From Phialophora verrucosa (lineage: Eukaryota; Ascomycota; Eurotiomycetes; Chaetothyriales; Herpotrichiellaceae): a DNA stretch of 64,000 bases. The notes beneath the pieces are model-generated. The model had not been told where the DNA came from. It ran no database searches and saw only the letters and a list, made by a program, of their open reading frames with translations. The stretch is from positions 1 to 64,000 of the forward strand of contig MSED01000008.1 in assembly GCA_002099365.1 (NCBI GenBank), read 5' to 3'. Positions 35,557 through 47,056 of the stretch are shown here, piece after piece. A program made the translations under genes and the position numbers. Position 1 is the first letter of the stretch; each line of letters begins with the position of its first letter.

Positions 35557-37578
35557 TTAGAATTCAGGTGTACGAGACAGGAGGGACCGAGATCGCACCA
35601 TGTTCATGGCAGCAAGCGGCTCGTACGGACTGCTGGCGTCTGCCAAGCTGACATCGAACCGCTGTAGAATGGCAGTGGTGGTCGCGATGCCCTCATACGT
35701 GGCGAGGGCGCGTCCGAGACAACTTCGCGGGCCGGCATTCCATGAGTGGTATTCTGCACATCATAGTGTGAGTTGTTGCGAAGGCATGGTTCTCTTACCT
35801 TTTTGGACGGGATGGCCTAGGCTTACTGAAAGGGCTATAGGAGATGCTTTCTCCATTCTCTGTGAACCATCTGTGGGGGTTGAACTCGGCAGCGTCTTCT
35901 CCCCAGACCTCGGGCATCCGGGAGAGGACATAGTTCTGGTAACTGACGACGTCGCCCCTGGGCCGTGTCAGTCGCAACTGGCTCGAACGGGTTGTCACGC
36001 GAAGGAACTCGAGCCTACTTCTTGATGCGACGAGGAGGCATATCGAGCTCGGGCACCGCCGGCAGAATATCATCTTGCGCCGCCTCCATTTGACCGGCTG
36101 GAGAGACGGTGTTCAGGCGCGCGGTCTCGTCCCACATTGCAGTCGCAAATCGCATTTTCTTCACGACACACATACGCTGTCAGCGTCACGAACCTTGGGG
36201 CGCTCACTGTGGGAGCTGAGAATTGGTCAACCTACCGGCGTGTCCCCATAGCCGAGATAACTACTAGTTAAGCCCAGCTCGGCGGCCTCGGCTCGAATCT
36301 TGTTGACTGTGTCTAGATGCTTGTTGTCTTTGTGGTGAATTTCCTTCATGAGCCATGATATGCTGTACGCGGTTGTGTCGCCTTGCGTGTGCGAGTCCGT
36401 TAGTGGCGCTGTTCGAAATTTGAAGACTCACAACTCACGGCCAGCTACGAGAAATCCAAAAACCATGCCGCCTAGTGTGTATGGGGCGTCCGTCGATTGC
36501 ATAAAGAGGTCTAGAAGGTCGACGCCGGCGTCCCGGCTAGGCTTATAGCCATTCTTCATCATATCAAGCCGCTTCTTGATGAGACCATCGATCTGTCCGT
36601 AGAACAGGCCCACGGCTCTCTTGCTGGTCTTGTCCTCACCGGATAACCTCTCGGTCAGTCTCCAGAGCGGATCCCGTCTCCGTCGGTCAAACACTGCAAT
36701 ACAAACGCATCAGACGAGACATTGTCCCCCCACAGAAGGCTTCGGGGATGGAAGAAATGGGAGTGGGACAACACACGGTACAAGGCCTTGTCTAATGCTT
36801 CGACGTATTCCGGGATCGTCTCAAGACTCTTCGGGTCCTCGGACATGATGCCAAGTGCAAGCTCGTCCTCATGGAAGGCGATCCGAAGGAAGAGACAGAA
36901 CAGGAAGCGACTCATCAACGCCTGAAAGTCGAACGTCTTCTGTTCCCTGGCCAGGTTCGACAGCAGACGCATCAGGATATCGAGCCAGTGATACAGCGAC
37001 CGTGTGATGTGAGTTTCAAAGTTCAGCTTGCTGAACGCCCGCGTCGCCGCCTTGCGCTGCACCTGCCATTCGGTGCCATCGGCAACGAAAATGCCCCGTC
37101 TGTGCAGTTCCCCAAAGACGTTCCGGGTGAATGCGCCGCGTATGTAGTTCTTGCTATTATTTTTCTGGATATGCTCGAGATAGATGGGATGGTTGATGAC
37201 ATGCAAGCGGAAGAAAGGGACTGTCATCTCGTAAGCAGGTCCGTAGCGCTCATACAAGGAGTACCATGCTTTGCAGCCGGCCGCGCCGTTGGTTCGAAGT
37301 TCCTGGAGATTGCCAGTGAAGGCTTTTCCCTCGGGCCCGCCAATCCATTCCGAGTTGGCAGAGCGTGACGTCCAGAACCCTCTGTTGCGGTATGTCCAGC
37401 AGAGCCCTGCAATGACAAACTCAATACCTGGCGCCGTTGGATAGTAATTATCAATTACTCATTGCACATGGCGCTTACCCGTGATTGCGAGGGAAAGGAC
37501 CAGTGCAGCACATGCAACTGCTGCGCTCATGGAGAACACTGTCAGAGGTGATGGCGGATACTTGAGGAGACCGTGCAT
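35557..37578 (-). CDS. cytochrome P450, CYP52/CYP86-clan-like
   Basis: Seven exons: 37578-37479, 37427-36777, 36693-36439, 36381-36236, 36176-36019, 35957-35827 and 35753-35557. They sum to 546 codons (545 residues). The N-terminus has a membrane anchor (AAVACAALVLSLAITGIEFV). The I-helix reads AGRDTTAYSISW across intron 3, the K-helix ExxR is ETAR, and the PERF-like motif is FNPHRW. The heme loop is SPFKYHSWNAGPRSCLGRAL, with the cysteine ligand present. The heme motif starts with W where F is usual. The pattern is of the CYP52/CYP63/CYP86-type clan, often fatty-acid or alkane hydroxylases; the substrate is unknown. The acceptor of intron 4 has an in-frame alternative (exon start 36158, six residues shorter), and intron 2 is my best choice among several donors. 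Confidence 0.82.
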
Positions 37579-38149
37579 ATTGTCCGACTCGAGGCATTCA
37601 ACGTCATTGGGTAGTAAGGTGAGTGTTCTATTGTTCCAGCACCGGACGCGACTGACTCCAAGCCAGGTCTGTATTTCATTGAGTATGAGACCAGCGCCTG
37701 CTACCTTCTTGATGAAGGTGAGCCGTCAAGCAACGGAGATGCATTGACTACAGTACCGCCGGCACATACCCGAACCTAGAGCGGGCTTGGGGCGGGGTCG
37801 GGACACCAACGGTCATTTTCTCAAATCCCCGAGAAGGCAAAGTAGCGTAGTGGTGGAAGGGAGACACTGGCTCCACTCAGCAACACCGGAACACTCGGCG
37901 TCCAAGGCGAGGACGATGTCGATGAGTCGACGACGACACAACCTTCTGCTGCATATATGTCCTAGTCAAGTATTGTATACCTCGTTCTGATTGCGGGTTC
38001 TCGCTCCCGCTGTCGCATGTGTATGTATGTACTTCCCTAAGCGTGCTTGTGTGCTCCTGATGGTGAAGTTAGCGCTCACCCTCCCCACCGGGGATTGGCG
38101 CGGTTGGCGTTCATAATGGGACGCCGATACGTATATACTGCCAGCAGGG
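37579..38149. other. intergenic between two minus-strand genes
   Basis: This should contain the P450 promoter and the downstream end of the surface-protein gene. No gene is seen. Confidence 0.5.
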
Positions 38150-39447
38150 CTAGCTAGAAGCCTGCAGGTACTCCTTCCCTGCGCCACTATTCAACAGCTT
38201 CAACGATGATCCTTTCCATCCAGGACCGATTTGGCGTTCCGCTTCATGGGCCAGCGTATGAGGTGCCCCGTGCTCGCCCGTGACACTCTCACTCCCCGGT
38301 AACTCGGCAATCGGAGCAGGCTCTTCCTTCTTGATCACCTGGCTCCCCTCCAGCTCATTTCGAAAGGCCCAAGGCGAGGCGGGTCGCCCGTCAGCCTCGA
38401 GTACGATCTCGCCATTCGCATCATAAACCGGGTGCGCAGTTAACGCTGTAGGCTTGGCAGGTTCGTCTGATGGGGCCGGCTTGGTGGTCTTTGAGTCATT
38501 GTCGTAGTCGGCGTTCTCAACTTTTGGCTGCGAGCGCCTACGACGCTTACGGCGGCGTAGGAAGAGAGCTAATAGTATGGCGAGAAGTATCAATGCGCCG
38601 ACGCCTACACCGACCCCGATACCCACTTTGGCCCCAGAGTTGAGCCCTGAGTTAGTGCTACTGCCATTTCCCTGACCTGCCACGGCAGTTGGAGAGGTCG
38701 TCGAGGTCGCAGTGGTTAATGTAAATGTTCCGCCATTTGATGTGATGACCGTGACGGAGCTACCGCTGGCTTCTGTGGAAGGTCCACTTGTGGAAATGGG
38801 ACCGGACGTAGCACTTGCTGAGCTCGGTGCACCAGGCGAGCTGTCGCTTGCGCCAGTGGTTGTAGAGCCAGAGCTCTGTGATGGCGCAGCCGATCCAGAG
38901 GTCAGGGAAGAGCTGGGGAAATGGCCGACGAAGAATTGTATGCTCTGCCCGGTGCTCTGCGGTAGCGAGCATATACTGGTAAGGGTGTTTGCGTCGCTGA
39001 ACGCCACTGTGGCAGACGCTGCATTGGTGCAGCTGCAGTACGAGCCTGGCTGGAGGGTCGAGGGGTTTCCCTCCTGCGAGCAGATGGCCCATTCACCATC
39101 GCTGCTGTCGCAAAGCGTGAGGGCGACCCATGGCTGGTCTGGTGTCTGTGAGTCAATGCGTTTCATGAGCTTTGGCTTACTGGCGCTCGCTCACCGATCT
39201 CCTTCTGGGGGCATGTCGCGGCCTCGTAATCAGGGTCCGTACACCCAGCCCAATATGTCAAATAGCTACCATAACCAGAGCCGTGGATGCCGAAGCAAGC
39301 GTTGTCAGCTAGACAGTTGTCTCCTGCTCCACAGCATGTCTGATGACCGAAAGCATCGTTGCCGCACGGGATAAAGCTTCCATCCAACCTTTCGCCCTGC
39401 GCAGTATAGCACGTTCCGTTGCTAATGAAGGGGTTCGTATCGCTCAT
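38150..39447 (-). CDS. cysteine-rich single-pass surface protein with Ser/Thr-rich stalk
   Basis: Exons 39447-39195 and 39138-38150, with a 56-bp intron in phase 1, join to 413 residues as GEID/QPW; the extended upstream frame of exon 2 is intron sequence. The first about 150 residues are cysteine-rich (NGTCYTAQGER, SFIPCGND, QTCCGAGDNCLADNACFG, WAGCTDPDY, then CDSSDGEWAICSQ and YCSCTN). A Ser/Thr-rich stalk follows, then one transmembrane segment rich in G and V (VGIGVGVGVGALILLAILLA), a basic stop-transfer RRRKRRRR and a cytoplasmic tail of about 130 residues. The shape is that of fungal wall-sensor or receptor-like proteins. No classic signal peptide is visible at the predicted start; insertion could rely on the internal TM, or an upstream exon may be missing. 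Confidence 0.78.
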
Positions 39448-40571
39448 TGTGTTGAATGCATTCTAGCGGTTTGCGATGCATGGCGTGGTAGCAGACCGTG
39501 CCTGGTACGGAAGACGGGCGGGAATTTTGTCTTTCGCCACTGTACTAACTGCGACGAACTGACGTCTTCGGCACATGGAACATGGCAGGACGTGTCCTTA
39601 CATCATAAGGAGAAAACATAAAATCGAGGCGCGCCGACATTCCTCACCAATCGCTTATTCCATGGTCACGAAACTTGGTTGTTCTCAACGCCTCGGCAGA
39701 TCGAGTTTGGGGACTTTCTCAGTTGAAACGCCCATCTTGCGCTACCAACGTCAGGAAGAAATAAGCCCCGAAGGCCGAAAGATAGACTCAGAACAGCGAG
39801 CACCTTTTCGAATTCTCATAAGGAAAGAAGCTGCACCACCAGCTTAAGGATTGCGAGCAAAGAAAAGTGACGCTGCCAAGACTACGGTGCGGTGTTCTGC
39901 TGCCTAGTGATGGTCCTTTTGGACGACCGTGAGAATTCATTAGTAAGCAGGGGGAAGAGGAAAGGAGGCTTAATTCGAACACCATCTGCCCTGACAGTGC
40001 ACTGTTTGTGTAGGTATTTTAAATAATCACCATGATTGTTTAGAGGCCGAGGAAAAGAGGAAGGGGTTCCGTTGCCCTGTCGCTGCTTGCAAGGTCTTCA
40101 GCTAAGTTACTATGTGAGAATCTCGCTCCAACGCCGCGGTATGAGAGGAATAATGATAATGGAACAAGGTGCTTTGCGCGAAGAACGTGATATTAGGGCC
40201 CGGCATTCGTGTGCGGAGATGCTAGTCTTTACCCCCACACGTGCCCCATTTCGTTTTGGACCAGGCGAGGGTTGCAAGCGGGGGTGATCTTGGATGACGG
40301 GCCCACATGGATACATGAGATCGAGATAGAGATCAGAGGCCCTGGACTAATACAACTCATTCAAGTATTTTAATGTGCTCATCCCAAAAATTGTATACAG
40401 TACAAGTCCACCATCAATACTGCTCCGCAACGATTCAGGACTTCTTCCTGCTTTGCCTAAACCAAATGATAATGGCCTAATTCTCTCGAGAACTCTGAAG
40501 TACAGAATAGCCGCTTCATGGCCTCAACAAAAGTCCGTGCCACCTAAGTAATAACCCTTGTTGAGGACCAT
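39448..40571. other. intergenic, nothing recognised
   Basis: About 1.1 kb between two minus-strand genes, holding the promoter of the surface-protein gene. Short frames lack support. Confidence 0.5.
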
Positions 40572-41225
40572 TTACGGGTTCACACCAGCAATCGGTCCGT
40601 TGAAGCCCGAGACGTTGAAGCCAAGGTCAACGTAGTAGAACACGCTGAATTCGACATTGACGTGTTCGATGAGGCCCTTGTCGTTGACGTCGAAGATGTT
40701 CATCCCCTGCACGGCTTGTGGCGGCTGAGGGGCGTTGAAGTTGCCCGGGTTTGCGAACTTCCAGAACCAGAGGATCTGATTGCAGTTGAAGGGGATGAGC
40801 TGGAGATCGGTAATACCGAAGATAGGTGGCTGGCTCAAAACCACGCTGATGTACTCCGCCTTGCTGGGGAAGGTGAGGTCTCCCGGCTAGTGCGCCTTGG
40901 TCAGTTTCTGGAAATTGCGGTGGAAGGGGAAACCTACCTTGAGGCCAAGGAACCCATTGATCGAGTCCGACTGCTCGGTGAAATCCGACGCCAGGATCTT
41001 CTGGGCGGTCGCGTTGGCTTGTTGGATTTGATTCGGGTCGGCATGCGCCAGGAAGAAGGCGTAGTCGTGCACGAGCTTCGTAGCTTGATCTTCGGTAACA
41101 CATTTTCCGCCATTGCCACCGTTGCCGCCGTTTCCATAGCCGCCGCCGCCTCCCCAGGACGAAGACGGTGCAGCCGCCGCTACGCACGCCATAGCGAGAG
41201 AAGAGATAATGCTGAGAGTCTTCAT
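40572..41225 (-). CDS. secreted NTF2-like-domain protein
   Basis: Exons 41225-40938 and 40886-40572, with a 51-bp intron in phase 0 (GTAGGT...CTAG), join to 200 residues. I chose the ATG at 41225 because it begins a clean signal peptide (MKTLSIISSLAMACVAAAA); the ATG 11 codons upstream would put a polar stretch before it. After a glycine-rich spacer (GGGGGYGNGGNGGNGG) comes CVTEDQATKLVHDYAFFLAH, then DPNQIQQANATAQKIL, DFTEQSDSINGFLG and FPSKAEYI. These resemble fungal secreted NTF2-like proteins. The C-terminal half is rich in aromatics (NQILWFWKF, VFYYVDLGF). Enzymatic activity is not established for the family. Confidence 0.8.
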
Positions 41226-42546
41226 GATGGTACTATTATCGGAATGATTTGAGCTCAAAAGAAGCTAATGGGCAATGAACGACTGAAGGAAACAATTGGA
41301 ATAACTTGCAAATGCCTGAAGTGATGGTCGACTGGTTGGCACTGAGACGACGGGGTCGGAGCGACTTTTATGCACGTCTCCCAATATTCACCATGGTCGA
41401 CACTGGCAGGCCGTAAAGGGTGGAAGGATCCGAGATCGTTCGCTTCATACCGTGACGCCTGAACATACCCATCAGCACGGTACATAGGCGGATGGTAAAC
41501 AGGCTGCAACACGTATTCAGTAAATTGCATATTCCTTTGTCCTCGTGTCATGTCCAGAAATGTCAGCTTCAGTTATGTGAACGTACGGGAATTGTCCACA
41601 TGCGTCAATGTCCTGGATTCCTGTCAGCGCTACCGCAGCCTTGTGTTAATTATGGTAGATTCCGGAGAGGAATCCTTTCGGCGGTATGTCTCCGAATCTT
41701 CACCACACAGGATGAGGAAAGCGGTAGAGTACGATCGACCTACCCCTTGTGTCATTTGATACACAAGGCTGACAGGAGGAAGTGCCCCACGATCTAGTCT
41801 GTCGTGGAACGGCCTGAAAATGACAAGACCGCTTTCAGGCTTGGGCCGAGACGGGTACTTACAAACGAGCCGCGTGGAACGGAGTCAGTAGAGTCAACAA
41901 ACACCCCTTTCCGAGATCGTGGAACATGCAAAAGCCAGAGTCGGAAAACCCTCATGATGACACATACACCACGAACACGGTAAGCAATGTACAGATACAG
42001 ATGGTCGAGGTCGGGTGAGGAGACTGATGTGGTGACCTAGACGTTCAGCAGATTAGATCTGGGTGACTGAGCGGTCCTTCCGCGGGATTCGGCCGATCAT
42101 GGATCATGAAGAGACGGATGAAATTGGGTGCGAGCGGAGGTCCGACGGAGCTGTGATTGTTGCATGAAACACTCTGCGTTGGCTGCGCGTCAGGTCAGAT
42201 GCCCAGAATTTGATTGACCAATTTCCAGGGTCAATCCGACAAAATAATCCTCATCTTGCACCGCTTGGAAAACCCTGACTAGTGATGCACAACTTAGAAA
42301 AGACTCGACTTGAGAGGTGCAACGGTTATGGAAGGAAACAGGATTGTCTAGGTATGCAGAGGTGGGTGACATAGAAAGTTCTTGAAAGAGTAGCAAGTGA
42401 GGAAAAGATGAAAGAAAGCAAGGTCAACTGTGAGAGGGGCTTGAATTCCTCCAAGCAGGAAGCTCCGCATTTCAGCCCTGCGCCTCGAAGCAAACGCGAC
42501 TTCGACTCCGCAAACCGCTAACTCCAGACAGTTGGGCGCCCCTATC
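41226..42546. other. intergenic, divergent upstream regions
   Basis: 1.3 kb between two divergent genes. Minus-strand frames at 41255-41551 and 42348-42662 have no support. No RNA gene is seen. Confidence 0.5.
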
Positions 42547-43587
42547 ATGTCAGCGTATGGCAGCCTTCGTCGGCCGTTTCGTTCCATCCATCGATCCACG
42601 ACAAAAATGACTGCCCAATCTTCTAGCGCGGCCAACGCCAACACCAACGCCAACGACAACACTCAGCGTCCTTCGCCTCTTCGACAAAGCAAGTTGTCAT
42701 GGAGTTCAGATGGACGACTGAAGGCGCAACCGCCTGCGAGCCCAAAGTCAGAAGACAGGGGTGAACTGGTGAAAGTTGCGAAAGAAACAATCTCAGTGCT
42801 GCCTGGTCTCCTCCTCACCAGACCAGACGCGAAGCCGGATGGCTACCTCTACGACCAAGACCGGATCGCAGCACTTGATCACAGCTTCTGTCCCAAACTA
42901 CCAAAGACAAGTGTCCGAGTGATCAGCAGCGATACCATCGACGCAGCACTGCAGCTCAGCCGTGGTTCTTCTGACAAGCCGATATGTATTCTCAACATGG
43001 CCAATGCAATCCATGCTGGGGGTGGTTTCAAAACCGGCGCCCTTGCCCAGGAAGAGGCTCTATGCTACCGTACCTCATTGTACTTCACCCTCAAGCTCCG
43101 CTTCTACCCCCTTCCAGACAAAGCAGCCGTGTACTCGCCAAACGTCCTTGTCATCAGAGACAGCCTGGCCAACGGACACAAATTGCTCGACTGTCGTGAT
43201 CCGACGATGTTACCCGTCATCAGCGTCGTTAGCGCAGCTGCCATCTACCAACCCGCGGTCGCCTGCAAGTTGTGTCAGCCCAAAGAGCTGTCACATAACT
43301 TCTACGCTAGGGGCGAGGACCGTGATCTCATGAGGGAGAAGATCCGAATCATTCTGCGGACGGCCATCAAAAACAAACATCGTAAGATCGTGCTGGGCGC
43401 ATTCGGTTGCGGAGCGTTCAGGAATCCTCCCAAGGAGGTGGCTCGTCTTTTCGCAGACGTTCTTCAAGAGCCGGAGTTCTCAGGCGGTTGGTGGGAGGAC
43501 GTGGTCTTCGCCGTACTCAACCAGGGCTTTGCAGGGAAAGTGAATTTTGACTGGTTTGAGCGGGAGTTGGCTGGTTTGATGGTCTGA
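42547..43587 (+). CDS. microbial-type PARG-like hydrolase
   Basis: A single exon encodes 346 residues. The frame extends upstream only through a TTG, so I use the first ATG; a second ATG at 42607 is also possible. The catalytic core carries the PARG signature GGG-x7-QEE (residues 158-170, AGGGFKTGALAQEEALCYRT) after NMANAIHA, and later VLGAFGCGAFRNPP and the closing FAVL. Poly(ADP-ribose) glycohydrolases of this short bacterial/fungal type cleave ribose-ribose bonds in poly(ADP-ribose). The first about 70 residues are low complexity (ANANTNANDNT) and probably disordered. The intact QEE suggests activity. A related ADP-ribosyl hydrolase specificity cannot be excluded. Confidence 0.85.
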   Translation: MSAYGSLRRPFRSIHRSTTKMTAQSSSAANANTNANDNTQRPSPLRQSKLSWSSDGRLKAQPPASPKSEDRGELVKVAKETISVLPGLLLTRPDAKPDGYLYDQDRIAALDHSFCPKLPKTSVRVISSDTIDAALQLSRGSSDKPICILNMANAIHAGGGFKTGALAQEEALCYRTSLYFTLKLRFYPLPDKAAVYSPNVLVIRDSLANGHKLLDCRDPTMLPVISVVSAAAIYQPAVACKLCQPKELSHNFYARGEDRDLMREKIRIILRTAIKNKHRKIVLGAFGCGAFRNPPKEVARLFADVLQEPEFSGGWWEDVVFAVLNQGFAGKVNFDWFERELAGLMV

Positions 43588-43980
43588 AAGCAAAGGCATC
43601 GACAACGCGTTTGTCCAGAAGTCCATCTTTGACCAAAATTCGGATCACTATAATCTGGTGCCTTCGCATGATCATGATCACTCCTCGGCCGATGTACCTT
43701 CGCGAAGGTCAATGGTCCTCCCCCCAGCCAGGACCGAGGAAGGCCATAGGCAGAATGATCAATGCATTCAGGACGACAGTCTCTGAAACGGCCTCTTTCA
43801 CAAAGCTACCTTCGAAGATTCTCTCAATTGTGGCCTTGTCACAGCCCCAGCCAATTTTTCCAACGCGCCCTACAACGCAATTCAACGCGGCACCTCAGCG
43901 CGCGCTCTGCAACTCAAGTCAATACAATCCCAGGCACGTCCGTCGCCAATGTTAACGCCACCTCCATCCTTGACCCCCCT
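43588..43980. other. short convergent intergenic
   Basis: 393 bp between convergent genes, with 3' flanks only. Confidence 0.5.
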
Positions 43981-45534
43981 TCACTGCTCCATCGCCGCCG
44001 CACTCTGCCGCTGCGCCTCCCTTACGCCCTGCAGAATGACATTGACATCCTTCTCCGCGCGCTCAAACTCCTCCGTTACTACTCTACCCACTTTATCTGA
44101 CCTCGGGAGGAATCTGACTCCAAACGGCTCAGGTCTCGAATTGAACCCACTAGTGAACGCCATGTCGTCGATGGTGATCTCCCTCCCGCGGCCATCGACA
44201 GCCGGCTTGATTTCGTACGCCCAAAGGAGACGCGCCACAATGATGAACAGGCTGTTATTGCTGACGTGCTGGCCCGTGCAGGCTCGTCTCCCGAACCCGA
44301 ACGCATACAGCGGTAGGTCCGGGTTCTCGAGCCAGCGTTCGGGCCGGAAGGCCATTGGGTCCGGGAACACTTGTTCGTCCATGTGGATGGACCAGTGATT
44401 GCCTATGACTGTGGCACCCCGGGGGATCCGGTAGCCCATGTACTCGTCATCTTGGGTGGCGGCGTGGGGGATCCCGCCCGCACTGACGGGGCGCCATCGG
44501 AGGACTTCTTTCACGACGGCACAGACGTACGGCAGGTTAGGCTGGTCTTGGAACGTGGGGACGCGGTCCGGTCCGACGGCGCGGTCGAGCTCTTCTTGTG
44601 CGTGTTTCATGAAGCGCGGCTGCGTCGCGCACGCGAGGGTGAAGACTTCGAGGGCGATGCTGGTGGTGTCGATGCCGGCCTCGTAGATGATGCCCACGTT
44701 GTACGCGAGGTCGAGGTCGGGGATGTCGCGGGATTCTTTCAGTGAGCGGATCTGCTTGGTCATGTTCCACGAGCTGGTGGCCTCGCCGTCGTGCATGTTC
44801 GACATGTGCAGTCCGGACTCGAGGCGGAAGAATTTCTCGGCCGTCCTTTTCCACGGAGCGAGCGGTTGGGGGAGGTAGTTGAGGATGGGGATGGCGTCGA
44901 CGATCCAGGTACCGACTCGTCCCGCGAGGAGAAAGTTCTCATTCACGGCGTCGGCGCCGAGGATCTCGGGGTCCCGACCTGTTGCGCTTCTCTTCCCGTA
45001 CGCGAGGGAGAACATCAGCGAGGCGGTGTAGCGGTGATAGATCCTTGCGAAGTCGTTGCTGGACAGGAGCTCGTAGACGAGTTGTTTGCTCTCCAGGTCT
45101 TGCACTGGTTTGTAGGTCTGGGAGACACGAATGTTCAGCACCGATGCTTGGATCTTTGTGTGAGTCCGCCATTTGGGCCCATATGTCATTAGCATGATGT
45201 GTCGTCCGCGGGTCACATTGTCGTCGGCCATTACGAGCCGTGGCCTGCCGCTGTAGATGTTGCTTCGCTTCTCAAGCAGATCTCGAGCGGACTGGTGTGT
45301 ACCTAGCATTATGACGGTGTTGAGGCCGTACTGGACGCTGAATATCGGGCCGTACTTCTTTGTCCATTGCTCGTATGTGCGCCAGGGGACCTTTTCCGGT
45401 GCTTGATGGAGATTTCCTATCAGTGGTAGGCGAGGTGGGCCTGGTGGGAGGTTTTTATCACGATGGTATTCGTGGTAGCGTAGGAGAGCAATTGCAGCGA
45501 CAGCGAGGCCAAGAATCAAGTAGAGCGTCTGCAT
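43981..45534 (-). CDS. cytochrome P450, O-methylsterigmatocystin oxidoreductase/CYP64-like
   Basis: A single exon encodes 517 residues, a full-length microsomal P450. Visible parts are an N-terminal anchor (LYLILGLAVAAIALL), a proline hinge (LPPGPPRLPLIGN), a C-helix WRTHTK, the I-helix EAGIDTTS, the K-helix ExxR EVLR, PERF as FRPERW and the heme loop FGFGRRACTGQHV. The overall pattern is that of the fungal group related to OrdA/CYP64 and to FtmP450-type enzymes, often part of secondary metabolism. An intronless gene is unusual next to the seven-exon P450 8 kb away. Substrate unknown. The C-terminus has a charged extension (EEFERAEKDVN...) beyond the usual end. Confidence 0.9.
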   Translation of the reverse strand: MQTLYLILGLAVAAIALLRYHEYHRDKNLPPGPPRLPLIGNLHQAPEKVPWRTYEQWTKKYGPIFSVQYGLNTVIMLGTHQSARDLLEKRSNIYSGRPRLVMADDNVTRGRHIMLMTYGPKWRTHTKIQASVLNIRVSQTYKPVQDLESKQLVYELLSSNDFARIYHRYTASLMFSLAYGKRSATGRDPEILGADAVNENFLLAGRVGTWIVDAIPILNYLPQPLAPWKRTAEKFFRLESGLHMSNMHDGEATSSWNMTKQIRSLKESRDIPDLDLAYNVGIIYEAGIDTTSIALEVFTLACATQPRFMKHAQEELDRAVGPDRVPTFQDQPNLPYVCAVVKEVLRWRPVSAGGIPHAATQDDEYMGYRIPRGATVIGNHWSIHMDEQVFPDPMAFRPERWLENPDLPLYAFGFGRRACTGQHVSNNSLFIIVARLLWAYEIKPAVDGRGREITIDDMAFTSGFNSRPEPFGVRFLPRSDKVGRVVTEEFERAEKDVNVILQGVREAQRQSAAAMEQ

Positions 45535-47056
45535 TTTTTATGCTTCAGCTTCGAGTGTCGGAAAGAGTGCGGCCCAGTTTGCATCAAGATGAGGCAAGAT
45601 GGTCTTACAATATGTGCGACGTCGCAAACCAAGAGGACAGTATAGAACTGACGCGCCCTCTTGACCAGGTCAAGATCCGCAAAGGGTCATCGAGACTAGA
45701 ATGAACAGTACTCGTCGAATCAGGCCGCCACTCGTCAGCCGGCAGGGATCGTCAGATGGATGTGGGTAAGCCAAGGTACTTCGTAACTGATAATGCGGAG
45801 GACTTCCACGATCGTCTCCGTCGGTACCAGTTTCCAGATCTCTATTCTGCGAATGCAAGTCGCCCAGATAGGTCACTTCTTATATCCTAGTTGATTGGTG
45901 ATATTTCCAAGCTTGGTTGCTTCATCTGAAGGCTTTTGGTAGAGAAGAATGCTATCCAAGTCCGACAGTAACAATGCCGGACGTCACCAGCTCGTTCAAC
46001 ACATATTCGCCTTCTCCACACCATAAGATGCCACTGCTCAAAGGTCCTGCGGGCTAGCTTGCGTGCGTATGGGCCACTGGTAGGCCCTGCACCGACGGCT
46101 TGACGATAAGTGGACTTACCTTTGTCTTACATATGCATTGTCAACCAGCAAGTCCTATAATAGCTAGGTTAGAGAGAGGCCGACGTATTTCCCCAGGCCT
46201 TTAGCTTGGCGTCGAGGACTCTATGCCTGGACGACTGGACAGGTTTAAACATGGACATGTGGTCCTTCTCGCGAGGATCCCAATTTAAGTGCTGCAGCAG
46301 TACTGACCTGCTGGGGCTTCCATAATAGCCAAATAACTCGTGTCCAATTGAATGTGAACCATACCAGAGTCAGCATGTACAACTCCCTGAGCATTTGTCG
46401 GTGATCTGGCGCAGCACTTGCGGACTTGCTTCACTCTATAGTGTCTAGATGCTCTGCAAAAGTCTAACTCGAGAGTGTGTAACCTTTTTGCCAATTGCGG
46501 TATTGAGGTTGGTCGATTCTGGTGTTTGTCGAGCCATTGCAAGGGAGATGAGTCTTAGGTGCTGCTGACACATTTCTCCTCCTACATGTAAGCTGCGGAT
46601 GGCGATTGGTTGCCAGGAAGTTTCCCATGACAGGAATACTATACCTTCCGCATAGAGCGCATGCCGGCCTCAAAGGGGGGATGTTCCGCTTGTACCGAGT
46701 ATTCGGGGAGCAGGAGAATTCAATCGTCAGTCTTGGGAACAAAGCAAAACAGAACACAGGAACAAGGACCACATTTACATAAGCAACCTATATTTTAGCG
46801 TCTTGGCGAAGAATCGGAGGCATGATTTTCCGGAGCAGGCTCCGATGACGACCCATTGTCAAGGTCGAGGACATTCATTGCTTGATGCCTGGACGGATCT
46901 CATCTGGACAGGTTGCCTCAAAGGGCGAAGCTCATAGGGCTTCCGCAAAATCTTAGCGGAGCAAACGTTCAGACGCGATCATATTCGCGATTCGGACGGA
47001 TAAGCCCCAGATCATAGCAGATGAACCTCTCCGAAACTTCTCGACCACACATCAAC
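45535..47056. other. intergenic, divergent upstream regions
   Basis: 1.5 kb between the P450 and the four-TM gene. Short minus-strand frames (46285-46772) show no motifs. Confidence 0.5.

Noticed and set aside
38712..39374. 220-codon plus-strand frame
   Set aside because: It is a shadow of the Ser/Thr-rich stalk and cysteine-rich head of the surface-protein gene on the minus strand.
40662..41252. 196-codon plus-strand frame
   Set aside because: It lies opposite the spliced NTF2-like gene, which has a signal peptide and a proper intron.
44371..45192. Open frames on the plus strand opposite the intronless P450
   Set aside because: They are antisense shadows of a GC-rich coding sequence with full P450 motifs on the other strand.
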